Position numbers and translations under genes: made by a program. This document shows, piece after piece, positions 53,777 through 61,848 of a stretch of 64,000 nt of DNA (position 1 is its first letter; each line of letters opens with the position of its first letter). The stretch covers positions 744,001-808,000 of the forward strand of contig CAWCPX010000005.1 of NCBI GenBank assembly GCA_963797605.1. The letters are read 5' to 3'. Under the pieces are notes generated by a model. The model saw only the letters and a program-made list of their open reading frames with translations, did not search any database and was not told where the DNA came from. The stretch is from DASQPR01 sp963797605 (GTDB lineage Bacteria; Actinomycetota; Actinomycetes; Mycobacteriales; Micromonosporaceae).

Positions 53777-55201
53777 TCACACTGTCGCGAGCGATTCCGC
53801 CTCGTCGAACGCCGCCTCGGTGACCGGTTCCCGCCGATGCGCCGGGATCGCGAGCGCCAGCACGGTGCCGATGCCGAGCACGACCGCACCGACGACCTCC
53901 GCCGGCCGCATGCCGTCGATGAAACTCTGGCCGGACGTGTAACCGCCCGCCGCCGAGAACACCGCGCCGAGGACGGCGACGCCGAGCACCGTACCGAGTT
54001 GCCGCAGTGCATTTGACGTGCCCGACGCGACACCCTGCAACGACGTCGGCGCGAAGTCGATCGTCATCCGCGCGATCGGTGCGAAGAACAGGCCCATGCC
54101 GGCACCGGCGAACACGAACGCGGGCACGAGGTGCGAGTACGGCACGTGCACGCTCGACACGGCGGCCAGCCACGCGACGCCGATCGTCTGCAGCAGCAAC
54201 CCGAAGGCCACGATGCGCCGGGCGCCCACGCGGTCGCTGAGGATGCCCGCGATCGGGGCGGTGAGCACCGGCATCGCGGTCCACGGCAGGGTGCGGATGC
54301 CGGACTCCAGCGGCGTGAAGTGCTGCACGGTTTGCAGGAACTGGGCTCCGATGAAGACCGATCCGAACATGCCGAAGGCCATGATGAGACTCACGGTGTT
54401 CGTCAGTGCGAAGCCGCGGTTGCGGAACAGGCTCAGCGGCACCATCGGAGCGGCGGCCCGTCGCTCCCACAGCAGGAACGCGAGCACGAGCAGGCTGCCA
54501 CCGATCAGACCGGTTAACACCTGGCCGCTCGTCCAGCCGTGCCCGTTGCCACGCACCACCCCGAAGACGACGCCGAAGAGCCCGAGTGTGACCAACGCGG
54601 TGCCGACGAGATCGAGCCTTCCGGCGCCGCCACGGCTCTCACGCACCTTCGTCAGCACCGGCAGGAGCAGCAGGCCGATCGGCACGTTGACCCAGAAGAT
54701 CCACTGCCACGAGGAGTACTGCGTGATCGCGCCGCCGATGACCGGCCCGAGTGCGACACCGAGACCGCCCATCGCGCCCCAGATGCCGAACGCCACCCCT
54801 CGCCGCTCCGGCGCGACCACGCTCGCCAGCAGCGTCAACGTCAGCGGCATCACGATCGCGCCGCCGAAGCCCTGGATCGCCCGCGACACGACCAGGCCGC
54901 CGATGCTTGGGGAGAGGGCAGCGGCGGCGGAAGCCAGCGTGAAGATCGTGAGACCGATCGCGAGGAGCCGTCGCCGGCCGAAGCGGTCGCCGAGCGCCGC
55001 CCCGATCAGCAGGAAGACCGCGAACGTCAGCGTGTAGGCGTTGACCGTCCACTCCAGGCCCTCCAGCCCGGCGTTGAGCTTCACCCGGATGACCGGGAGC
55101 GCGTTCGTGACCACGAGGTTGTCCATCGAGACCATGAACACGGCGACGCTGACCGCGATCCAGGTCCACAACGCTCTCGGTGTTACGGCTGTCGGTTGCA
55201 T
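53777..55201 (-). CDS. MFS drug efflux transporter, DHA2 (14-TM) family
   Basis: This 474-residue proton-driven multidrug transporter has 14 predicted helices. Helix 1 has VFMVSMDNLVVTNALPVI. The loop 2-3 motif A is GAALGDRFGRRRLLAIGL, and the motif-C segment is AMGGLGVALGPVIGGAI before SSWQWIFWVNVPIGL. This set is typical of EmrB/QacA-like DHA2 pumps. I chose the ATG at 55201, preceded by GGGGAG at 7 nt, over the GTG at 55216. The upstream TetR gene and a palindrome in the 75-bp gap suggest inducible expression. Confidence 0.9.
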   Translation of the reverse strand: MQPTAVTPRALWTWIAVSVAVFMVSMDNLVVTNALPVIRVKLNAGLEGLEWTVNAYTLTFAVFLLIGAALGDRFGRRRLLAIGLTIFTLASAAAALSPSIGGLVVSRAIQGFGGAIVMPLTLTLLASVVAPERRGVAFGIWGAMGGLGVALGPVIGGAITQYSSWQWIFWVNVPIGLLLLPVLTKVRESRGGAGRLDLVGTALVTLGLFGVVFGVVRGNGHGWTSGQVLTGLIGGSLLVLAFLLWERRAAAPMVPLSLFRNRGFALTNTVSLIMAFGMFGSVFIGAQFLQTVQHFTPLESGIRTLPWTAMPVLTAPIAGILSDRVGARRIVAFGLLLQTIGVAWLAAVSSVHVPYSHLVPAFVFAGAGMGLFFAPIARMTIDFAPTSLQGVASGTSNALRQLGTVLGVAVLGAVFSAAGGYTSGQSFIDGMRPAEVVGAVVLGIGTVLALAIPAHRREPVTEAAFDEAESLATV

Positions 55202-55216
55202 GCCTCGACTCCCCAC

Positions 55217-55232
55217 TAGTGATCAGTCACTA
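55217..55232. promoter_or_regulatory. TetR operator-like site before MFS gene
   Basis: TAGTGA (55217-55222) and TCACTA (55227-55232) form a perfect 6-bp inverted repeat around TCAG, directly upstream of the pump start. A related TTAGTGAC sequence lies upstream of the TetR gene. Confidence 0.5.
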
Positions 55233-55276
55233 ACTTCAAAGGACAGAGAAAAAGCGAGTTTTGCCTGGTACGGGGG

Positions 55277-55828
55277 TTAGCGCGCGGGAGTGCTGAGGCC
55301 ACTGAGGCTTTCCCCAAGCTGGGCTTTCAGCAGCGGCAGATCCATCGCCGCCATCACGTTGAGGAGCATGCCGCCGGCCATGAACTGCATCACGCGCTGC
55401 TCGTCGGCACCGGACAGGCGCCGGGCGGCCACCCAAAGGTCGCCCATGCGGCGTCGCGTGACCTCACGGATCTCCTCGTCGCTGCACGCGGCGGCCCACA
55501 TCTGCAACTGCATCTGCAGCACCGCTCGGTCGTTGAGCAGGCCGCTGTAGGCCGCGCCCATGGACAGCAGCGCATCTTCGCCGGTCTGCCCGTCGGCGGC
55601 CATCTCGAACACATCGAGCACCCGGTCGAAGCACCGTTCGATCGTCGCGATGAAAAGTGCCTTCTTCGACGGGAAGAGGCGGAACAGATAGGGCTGTGAC
55701 ACGCCGACGCGCCGGGCGATCGCCTCGGTCGAGGTGCCGACGAAGCCGGCCACGCCGAACTCGATCATCGCGGCATCGATGACCAACTCACGTCGTTCGT
55801 CGGCACTCATGCGCACGGTGGGGCTCAT
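55277..55828 (-). CDS. TetR-family transcriptional regulator
   Basis: This is a 183-residue regulator with an N-terminal TetR helix-turn-helix: ERRELVIDAAMIEFGVAGFVGTSTEAIARRVGVSQPYLFRLFPSKKALF (about 10-58). A variable ligand-binding domain follows with QLQMWAAACSDEEIREV. ATG at 55828 is taken because the conserved domain begins just after it. It lies upstream of the MFS pump on the same strand. It probably represses the pump and itself through the repeats at 55217-55232 and 55839-55855. Confidence 0.88.
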   Translation of the reverse strand: MSPTVRMSADERRELVIDAAMIEFGVAGFVGTSTEAIARRVGVSQPYLFRLFPSKKALFIATIERCFDRVLDVFEMAADGQTGEDALLSMGAAYSGLLNDRAVLQMQLQMWAAACSDEEIREVTRRRMGDLWVAARRLSGADEQRVMQFMAGGMLLNVMAAMDLPLLKAQLGESLSGLSTPAR

Positions 55829-55838
55829 GGCATCGAAG

Positions 55839-55855
55839 TTAGTGACCAATAACTA
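55839..55855. promoter_or_regulatory. Second TetR operator-like site
   Basis: TTAGTGACCAATAACTA shares the TTAGTGA half-site with 55217-55232 and sits 11 bp upstream of the TetR start, in the divergent region toward the toxin-antitoxin operon. Confidence 0.4.
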
Positions 55856-55879
55856 CCTTGTCAACTCTGGTACGCGTGA

Positions 55880-55909
55880 TTGGGCAACGCATCCCATCAT
55901 GGGTACCAT
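55880..55909 (+). promoter_or_regulatory. Leaderless promoter of toxin-antitoxin pair 2
   Basis: TTGGGC (55880-55885) and TACCAT (55904-55909) are 18 bp apart, and the antitoxin ATG (55916) follows the -10 box by 6 nt. Transcription would start at or near the ATG. Confidence 0.45.
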
Positions 55910-55915
55910 TTCGGT

Positions 55916-56358
55916 ATGACCACTCAAATCGCCGTACGGCTCCCCGACGACCTCGTCGGCTGGCTCGACAGCGAGGTCCGCGACGGGGAGACCACGAGCC
56001 GGGCCGCGCTGGTCGAGCGCGCCCTGCGCCACGAACGTCGCAAGATCGCGGCCGAGCGTGACGCCGCCATCTACGCGGCCACCGACGACGATGCCGACCT
56101 CGCCGCCATGACGGCACACGCGGCCGGCGTCTCGCTCGCCGATCTCGACCGACCGACTTTGACGGCACCGACTTTGACGCCACCGACCTCGAAGTCAGCA
56201 ACCTCGACGTCACCGACTTTGACGCCACCCACCTCGAAGTCAGACCCGACGTCGCCGACCGCGACGCCAGCCACCTCGACGTCACCGACCGCGACGTCAC
56301 CGACCTCGACGCCACCCACCTCGAAGTCAGCAACCTCGACGTCACCGACCGCGACTAG
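55916..56358 (+). CDS. Ribbon-helix-helix antitoxin with pentapeptide-repeat tail, apparent frameshift
   Basis: The first 78 residues form a typical MazE-type antitoxin (IAVRLPDDLVGWLDSEVRDGE, RAALVERALRHERRK, then an acidic tail to SLADLD). In that frame no stop occurs before the middle of the toxin gene. From about 56150 the next frame over reads as clean pentapeptide repeats (TDFDG, TDFDA, TDLEV, SNLDV, TDFDA and more, about 13 units) with almost only C or G at third positions. It ends TAG at 56356-56358, 8 bp before the toxin ATG. I infer one protein of about 147 residues with a beta-helix tail and a single indel near 56150. An alternative is a stop soon after SLADL with the repeat left untranslated. 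Confidence 0.6.
56152..56355. repeat. 15-bp tandem repeats encoding pentapeptides
   Basis: About 13 imperfect 15-bp units of the type CACCTCGAAGTCAGC or GACGTCACCGACCTC run without break. They keep the frame whenever a unit is gained or lost. They fill the tail of the antitoxin gene. Confidence 0.65.
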
Positions 56359-56366
56359 CTTGCCGG

Positions 56367-56669
56367 ATGCGTCCGATCCACATCGTCACACTCGACAAGA
56401 AGCGCCCCGCGCTCGTGCTCACCCGCGAAATCGTGCGCCCGCACCTGAGCCGAGTGACCATCGCGCCGATCACGAGCCGCATCCGGGGGCTGTCGACCGA
56501 GGTGCGCGTCGGGCCCGTCAACGGATTGCAGCACGAGAGCGTGATCTCCTGCGACAACGTCCTGACGGTGGAGAAGATCCATCTCGGCCCGATCATCGGT
56601 CACCTGCTCCCGAGCCAGGAGAAAGCCCTGGCGGAAGCCCTGATCGCGGCGTTCGACCTCGACCTCTAG
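56367..56669 (+). CDS. mazF: MazF-type endoribonuclease toxin 2
   Basis: This 100-residue MazF-fold toxin has KKRPALVLTREIVRPHLSRV near the start, TIAPITSRIRGLSTEVRVG in the middle, then VNGLQHESVISCDNVLTV. The conserved Arg, the Thr/Ser of IAPITS and the CDN strand form the RNA-cleaving site. It ends with helix SQEKALAEALIAAFDL. It starts 8 bp after the end of the pentapeptide frame, as expected for a coupled antitoxin-toxin pair, and belongs to a different MazF subgroup from the pair at 49 kb. Confidence 0.9.
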   Translation: MRPIHIVTLDKKRPALVLTREIVRPHLSRVTIAPITSRIRGLSTEVRVGPVNGLQHESVISCDNVLTVEKIHLGPIIGHLLPSQEKALAEALIAAFDLDL

Positions 56670-56737
56670 CCGGCGGCCCAGATCTTGCAACTTTCCGGAC
56701 AAGTCCGCGACACGCTCGGACGACACGCCGACGTGCT

Positions 56738-56798
56738 CGGATTTCCGACGTGGCTGTTGCTTCGCCGGGCCTGAGGCAACCGTGACGTCGGAAATCCG
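56738..56798. repeat. Long hairpin with 14-bp perfect arms
   Basis: CGGATTTCCGACGT (56738-56751) and ACGTCGGAAATCCG (56785-56798) are perfect inverted repeats. Inside them GTTGC and GCAAC can extend the stem. It may act as a terminator for the toxin operon, or be a mobile palindrome. Confidence 0.6.
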
Positions 56799-56965
56799 GG
56801 CACGCGCGTGTCGACACGCGACAAATCGGGTGCGGACCGTACTGGCGGACTCGGACCGTGGCACATGAACTCGATACGTGGCGCGAGCTCTCATCCGGAC
56901 CTCGCTCCGCGATTCCCGACGCCGTCGAGATCGACGCGCCCTCTCCCGGGACACCACGGCATCCG

Positions 56966-57041
56966 AAGATCCGCAGATCTTGGTAGTTATCGGGGCAACC
57001 CCGGCCGCCGAGACCCCCGCAACTTGCAAGATCCGAATCTT
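56966..57041. repeat. Palindromic repeat family Q, copy 2
   Basis: AAGATCCGCAGATCTTG (56966-56982) pairs with CAAGATCCGAATCTT (57027-57041), allowing a 2-nt bulge and one mismatch. The loop itself holds GGGG/CCCC complementarity. The half-site resembles those at 32300 and 61849. Confidence 0.5.
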
Positions 57042-57067
57042 GGCGGCCGACGGGGCGCCCCCGGAGC

Positions 57068-57119
57068 ATGATCGCGAAGGGCTGGCGATGCCCGGGCGAC
57101 CTCTGCGCTTCGCAATCAC
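57068..57119. repeat. Palindromic repeat family P, copy C
   Basis: ATGATCGCGAAGGG and CGCTTCGCAATCAC pair imperfectly, with a central CCCGGG-containing loop. It is the third member of the family seen at 8584/10402 and 11418. Confidence 0.5.
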
Positions 57120-57358
57120 GCACGCCCACGCCGGGCGGCACGACCGGCTATGTGTTCCGGGATCGGGATGCCACAAACGACACGCGAATGCCGCTCGATA
57201 CATACGACTTCCGCGAGATGTAGCCGCCAAACGACGTAGCCGGGACCGCCGCCGACCGCCCGCCGTCACGCAGGCCGCCGTCGGGGAGGCCACCGACACG
57301 GCCGGGCCACGGCCGCCCCATCTCGCCGGAGCGGCCGCGACCCCATGCGCGATGCCGG

Positions 57359-58861
57359 TTACGAAGCGGGCACGGTGGCGGGCGCCAGTGCCTCGACGAT
57401 CTGCTCACCGTGCGGCGAACCGAGACCGGTGCACGCGTCCCACCCGCTGCCGGCCCGGAACCCGCCGTTGTCGCCGGACGTGATGTCCCGGAAGGCTGCC
57501 GGTGACGCGTAGAGGCGGGCGTGCGGCGCGCCGGCGGGCTGGCCGTTGCGCTCGTTCGCCAGGGCGGTCAGTGCTGCCCACAGTGGCGCGACCGCACTCG
57601 TACCCCCGATGACGAGGTCTTCGCCGTTGACCCGCACGCGATAGCCGGTGAGCGGATCGGCGTCGCCGGCTACGTCGGGCACCCCACGGCCGTCGCCGCG
57701 CGCGAGTTCCGCGTTGCCGGCCGCGCCCGCCCGGACCTGGTAGCCCGGCGTCGCGAAGTGCGCGCTGAAACCGCCACCGGTCGCGCCTTCATCAGACGCC
57801 AGTTCGTTCCACACGACCTCGGACGAACCGCTGAGCCGGGTGCCGCCGCAGCCGACCGCCCACGGCGACGACGCCGGGAAGTCGACGTGCATCGTGGAGT
57901 CGGTGCCACCGTCGGTCGCGCCGTTGTCGCCGGACGCCACGAACACCGAGATGCCGGCGGCGGCCGCGTCCGCGAGGAGTTCGTCGTAAACGTCCAGTGT
58001 GGACGCCGTCCAGCTCGCTTCGGCCTGGCCCCAGCTGATCGAGATCACCGAGGGCCGGTGATCGGTGTCGTGGATGGCGGCCGCGATCGCGTCGTAGAAG
58101 CCGTCGGTCGTGTTCGGTGCGAAGTAGACCGCGATCGAGGCGCCCTGCGCGATCGACCCGATCACTTCGATGTCGAGCATGACCTCGCCGTCAGCGTCGT
58201 CGCCGGGTGCGTTGGAGGCTCCGTCGACCCCGATCGCGACGACCGACGGCGAGCGCAGGCCCTGCTCCGCGAAGTACGTGTCGAGGTCCTCGGTCCGGAA
58301 ACCGCCGCCCAGCTCGATCACGGCGACGGTCTCCCCGGCGCCGTCCACATCGGTGGGAAAGCCGTACGTCGCCGCGACGGCCTGCGGGGTCATGCCCCTC
58401 CCGCCTTCGGAACGCGGCTCGACGATGCTCGGCGGCGCGACCCGGAAATGGGCCCGGGCCTGCGGGCGCGAGTCGAGCCCGAGCACCGCGACGATGGTGC
58501 CGTCGAGTTCCTCCGGGATGTAGACCGAGTCGACCCGGCCCCGGTAGGTGATGTCGTTGGTGCCGAAAATCGCCAGCGAGACGCCGAACGCGGAGTCCAT
58601 CGCCGCGACCGTGCCCCGTAGGCGCACCGACCGTGCCGGCAGTGAGACCGACACGACCCGCAGGCCGAACCGGTCCGCGAACGCCGCCACCGCGTCGGCG
58701 TCGGCCTGGCTGGCCGGTGCGCCCGCGGTGAACTCGCTGCGACGAAGCACCACCGTCACGAAAACGGTCGCGCCCGGATCGGCGTTACCCACCCGCCGCG
58801 CTCCGGCCATCACGTGCCGGCGGCTGCCGGGGATGGGCAGAGATGCGTACGCGTGTGTCAT
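57359..58861 (-). CDS. Sedolisin (S53) serine-carboxyl peptidase, kumamolisin-like
   Basis: This protease of about 500 residues has an N-terminal pro-domain (about 1-165, with FADRFGLRVVSVSLPARSVRLRG) and a catalytic domain. DADGEVMLDIEVIG holds the catalytic Glu and Asp, ISWGQAEASWT follows, and VASGDNGATDG carries the oxyanion Asp. FPASSPWAVGCGGTRL comes next, and GGTSAVAPLWAAL carries the nucleophilic Ser. The calcium site is near the end (DITSGDNGGFRAGSGWDACTGLGSP). No classical signal peptide is visible. ATG at 58861 has a GGAGG site 9-10 nt upstream. It is an acid-active endopeptidase, divergent from the Rieske gene. Confidence 0.9.
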   Translation of the reverse strand: MTHAYASLPIPGSRRHVMAGARRVGNADPGATVFVTVVLRRSEFTAGAPASQADADAVAAFADRFGLRVVSVSLPARSVRLRGTVAAMDSAFGVSLAIFGTNDITYRGRVDSVYIPEELDGTIVAVLGLDSRPQARAHFRVAPPSIVEPRSEGGRGMTPQAVAATYGFPTDVDGAGETVAVIELGGGFRTEDLDTYFAEQGLRSPSVVAIGVDGASNAPGDDADGEVMLDIEVIGSIAQGASIAVYFAPNTTDGFYDAIAAAIHDTDHRPSVISISWGQAEASWTASTLDVYDELLADAAAAGISVFVASGDNGATDGGTDSTMHVDFPASSPWAVGCGGTRLSGSSEVVWNELASDEGATGGGFSAHFATPGYQVRAGAAGNAELARGDGRGVPDVAGDADPLTGYRVRVNGEDLVIGGTSAVAPLWAALTALANERNGQPAGAPHARLYASPAAFRDITSGDNGGFRAGSGWDACTGLGSPHGEQIVEALAPATVPAS

Positions 58862-58995
58862 GAAAAACACCCTCCTTGACCGGCACGCCGGCCCCGATCT
58901 CGGGTCCGTGAGAGTGCGCCGGTGCTCACTCACGGTAAGCGTCGATGTAAACCCGGGGGCTTTCGCGCCGGGGCGGCGATGGGAGAAGATGGGAC

Positions 58996-60162
58996 ATGAT
59001 CGCGTCTGACCTGCTAGAACCTGCCGCGCTAGAGGCCGTGCTCGCTCCGTTCGGTTCGTCCCGGATGCTACCTGTCCGGGCTTACATTGACCCCGATGTG
59101 CTCCGGTGGGAACGAGAACATTTTTTCGCCGGCACGTGGACGTGTCTCGGTCGCGTTCCGTCGGCCGCACCGGAGGCGGGGCGCGGTGGCGCGGTCGGCC
59201 GCCAGGCCTATGCCGTCGGTGACATCAGCGTGCTCGTGGTGGTCGACGCCGAGCTTCGCGCCTTCGCCAACGTCTGCCGGCACCGCGGCCACGAGTTGCT
59301 GCCGGTGGATGCCGTCGCACCGCCGTCCCGCGCGATCGTGTGCCCCTATCACGGCTGGGCCTACGCTCCCGACGGTTCACTGGCGGTGGCACCGCAGATG
59401 GGCGGCGACTTCGACCGCGAGCCGTGGGGCCTCAAACCGCTGCCCGTCGTCGATTGGCACGGGTGGCTCTTCGTCAACGCCAGCGGCACAGCGGCCGCAT
59501 TTCCGGCCTTCGGCGGGCAGATCGAGAGCTATTTCGCCGGGTACGCGGCGGAGCGGCTGACCGTCAACGCGACGCATCGCTACGAGGTCGCCGCCAACTG
59601 GAAACTGATCGCGGAGAACTACCACGAGTGCTACCACTGCCCGATGATCCACCCGGAATTGTGCGAGGTCACGGTGGCCGACTCGGGTGACAACGGGGTC
59701 GGGCCGGGCGCGTGGGTCGGCGGCACGATGGACCTGCTGCCGCACGCGGAGACGATGTCGCTCGACGGGAAGATGGGGCCGGGCGCGGTGCCGCTCGCCG
59801 GTGTGAACCCGCGGATCGTGACCTACATCGGACTGTTCCCGAACCTGCTGATCTCGGCGCATCCCGACTACGTGCTGACGCATCGGCTGGTGCCGCTGGC
59901 GCCCGACCGTACGCTCGTCGAGTGCCAGTGGCTCTTCGCCTCGCCCGACACCGACCCGTCGTACGCCGTCGACTTCTGGGACATCACGAACCGGCAGGAC
60001 TGGGCGGCCGTGGCCTCGGTGCAGCGAGGTCTCTCGTCGCGGCATCATCAACCGGGCCCGTTGGCACCGAACGAGAGCGCCATCTACGACTGGGTCACGA
60101 TGCTGGCACGCGGCTACCGGGACGCCGACGACATTCCGCGGCGGGCGCGAGCGGCGGTTTAG
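58996..60162 (+). CDS. Rieske non-heme iron oxygenase, alpha subunit
   Basis: This 388-residue oxygenase component has a Rieske [2Fe-2S] domain with CRHRGH (about 92-97) and CPYHGW (about 116-121). A catalytic domain follows with NWKLIAENYHECYHCPMIHP, in which the two His and a later Asp bind the mononuclear iron. YIGLFPNLLISAHPDYVLTHRLVPL is typical of the glycine-betaine/carnitine-type oxygenases. A reductase partner is not present here. The stop TAG overlaps the stop of the convergent nucS gene. The substrate assignment (quaternary ammonium compound) is tentative. Confidence 0.85.
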   Translation: MIASDLLEPAALEAVLAPFGSSRMLPVRAYIDPDVLRWEREHFFAGTWTCLGRVPSAAPEAGRGGAVGRQAYAVGDISVLVVVDAELRAFANVCRHRGHELLPVDAVAPPSRAIVCPYHGWAYAPDGSLAVAPQMGGDFDREPWGLKPLPVVDWHGWLFVNASGTAAAFPAFGGQIESYFAGYAAERLTVNATHRYEVAANWKLIAENYHECYHCPMIHPELCEVTVADSGDNGVGPGAWVGGTMDLLPHAETMSLDGKMGPGAVPLAGVNPRIVTYIGLFPNLLISAHPDYVLTHRLVPLAPDRTLVECQWLFASPDTDPSYAVDFWDITNRQDWAAVASVQRGLSSRHHQPGPLAPNESAIYDWVTMLARGYRDADDIPRRARAAV

Positions 60163-60820
60163 AACAGGGTCATCTCGTCGCGCTCGATGCCGCGAAGCTG
60201 GTCGTAGTTGACGACGACGCAGCGGATGCCGCGGTCTTCGGCCAGCACCCGGGCCTGCGGCTTGATCTCCTGCGCGACGAACACGCCGGTGACCGGGTGC
60301 CAGCAGCGGATCGCGGTTGAACAATTCGAGGTAGCGCGTCAGCTGCTCGACACCGTCGATGTCGCCGCGGCGTTTGACCTCGACCGCGACGTGCTTGCCG
60401 GCGGCGTCACGGCACATCAGGTCGACCGGGCCGATCGCGGTCGGATATTCGCGGCGCACCAGCGTGAATCCCTCGCCGAACACGGTCGGAGACGCCGCCA
60501 ACAGCTCCTGCAGATGCGCCTCGACACCGTCTTTCCGCAGGCCCGGATCGACCCCGAGCGCGTACGACGTGTCCTGGAAGATCTCTTCGAGGGTGATGCG
60601 GAGTTCCTCGCCGGCCTTGTTGACCACGCGCCACACACCGGGAGCCTCTTCGAGCTTGCACGGCGGGCTCATCCAGTTGAGCGGCTTGTAGGCACGATCG
60701 TCGGCGTGGATCGACACCGACCCATCGGCCTTGACCATCAGCAGGCGGGTGGCGATCGGCAGGTGGGCCGACAGACCGGCCGACGTAGTCGACGGAGCAG
60801 CGAGCAATCACGAGGCGCAC
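60159..60820 (-). pseudogene. nucS: Endonuclease NucS, two one-base insertions
   Basis: This is the mismatch-specific endonuclease of actinobacterial non-canonical mismatch repair. After removing one base near 60775 and one near 60312 the product is about 219 residues. The N-terminal DNA-binding domain is MRLVIARCSVDYVGR, then HLPIATRLLMVKADGSVSIH and YKPLNWMSPPC. The nuclease domain has GPVDLMCRDAAGKHVAVEVKRRGDIDGVEQLTRYL with the catalytic Asp, Glu and Lys. The C-terminal end GIERDEMTLF is the beta-clamp-binding tail. The start is GTG. All functional motifs are intact, so the breaks are probably assembly errors. Confidence 0.88.
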
Positions 60821-60938
60821 CGCGACAGCCTATGTGATGGCGGGTTTCAGACGCATCTCGCCGTTTGGGGATGATGTTCCATAGAAAGTCATACGATAAC
60901 GGACGCATCGCTCGCCCCTGCGAACCGTTGGACTGGAC

Positions 60939-61163
60939 ATGAAGCAGATTGCCATCCCGGAACTCAACGAAGACACGGCCGGGATTCTGGCGCTGGTCGC
61001 GCGCGGCGAGACGATCGAGATCACCGATCGGGACCGCCCGGTCGCACGCCTGGTGCCGCTGGATCCCGCGCTGCTGGCAAGCCCCCCGCCGATCCGCAAG
61101 CCGGAACCGGCCATCGATTCGAACGACATCGATCTCGGCATCAGGGATCACGAGAGCTGGTGA
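60939..61163 (+). CDS. Orphan Phd/YefM-type antitoxin
   Basis: This 74-residue protein has the Phd/VapB-like N-terminal DNA-binding segment (IAIPELNEDTAGILALVARGETIEITDRDRPVARLVPL) and an acidic C-terminal toxin-binding tail (DSNDIDLGIRDHESW). A PIN-domain VapC gene would be expected directly downstream, but the next gene encodes a DUF4126 membrane protein and no remnant of a toxin is visible in the 60-bp gap. The antitoxin is therefore solitary, perhaps a relic or a trans-acting regulator. Confidence 0.75.
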   Translation: MKQIAIPELNEDTAGILALVARGETIEITDRDRPVARLVPLDPALLASPPPIRKPEPAIDSNDIDLGIRDHESW

Positions 61164-61223
61164 TCCGCCAGAACCTGGTGATCTAGCCGAGCGGGACGCG
61201 CGCGCGTCTGCCACTCTGTACAT

Positions 61224-61838
61224 ATGTTCCCAGTGCTGACGGGCATCGGCCTTTCCGCCTCGGCCGGCCTCAACGCGTGGATCCCGCTCCTCGCGATCGG
61301 GTTGCTCAACCGCTACACGACCCTCATCGATGTGCCGCAGTCCTGGCAGTGGCTCTCCAACGGCTGGATCCTGCTGATTCTCGGTGCCCTGCTCGCGATC
61401 GAGATGGTCGCCGACAAGGTGCCGATCGTCGACTCCGCGAACGACGCCGTGCAGACGTTCGTGCGGCCGACCGCCGGCGGCCTCGCGTTCGGCGCGTCCT
61501 CGGACGCCCACACGGTCACCGTCAGCAACCCGGGCACGTTCTTCAGCTCGCACGCGTGGGTCGGGATCGCGTTCGGCGCCGTGATCGCGCTGTTCATGCA
61601 CCTTCTCAAGGCAACCGCTCGCCCCGTGATCAACACGTTCACGCTGGGCACCGGAGCACCCGTGGTCAGCACGCTCGAAGACACGTTCAGCGCGGCCATG
61701 TCGGTGGTCGCGATCGTGCTGCCGATTCTCATCGTCGTGTTCCTCGCGTTCATCGGTTTCGTGTTCTGGCGAGTCCGCCGACGCCTCCGACGCCGGCGCG
61801 AACTCCGCCAGGCGCCGGCCGGCCCACCGAACATCTAG
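61224..61838 (+). CDS. DUF4126 membrane protein
   Basis: This 204-residue membrane protein has the DUF4126 pattern: GIGLSASAGLNAWIPLLAIGLLNRYT, then WILLILGALLAIEMVADKVPIVDSANDAVQTFVRP, a glycine-rich segment TAGGLAFGA, and three further helices. It ends in a strongly basic cytosolic tail (FWRVRRRLRRRRELRQ). About six membrane helices are expected. The function of the family is not established. It is followed by a perfect family Q palindrome. Confidence 0.8.
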   Translation: MFPVLTGIGLSASAGLNAWIPLLAIGLLNRYTTLIDVPQSWQWLSNGWILLILGALLAIEMVADKVPIVDSANDAVQTFVRPTAGGLAFGASSDAHTVTVSNPGTFFSSHAWVGIAFGAVIALFMHLLKATARPVINTFTLGTGAPVVSTLEDTFSAAMSVVAIVLPILIVVFLAFIGFVFWRVRRRLRRRRELRQAPAGPPNI

Positions 61839-61848
61839 CGCCCGGGAG

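Larger units (their letters stand above)
56670..57358. other. 690-bp gene-free region rich in palindromes
   Basis: I find no credible gene here. It contains a 14-bp perfect hairpin (56738-56798), a family Q palindrome (56966-57041) and a family P palindrome (57068-57119), plus an isolated AGATCTTGCAACTT half-site near 56684. It lies between the convergent MazF and sedolisin genes. Confidence 0.6.

Noticed and set aside
56152..56355. Regular short repeats that could suggest a CRISPR array
   Set aside because: Units are contiguous 15-mers without spacers and encode pentapeptides with coding-type third positions. No cas genes are nearby.
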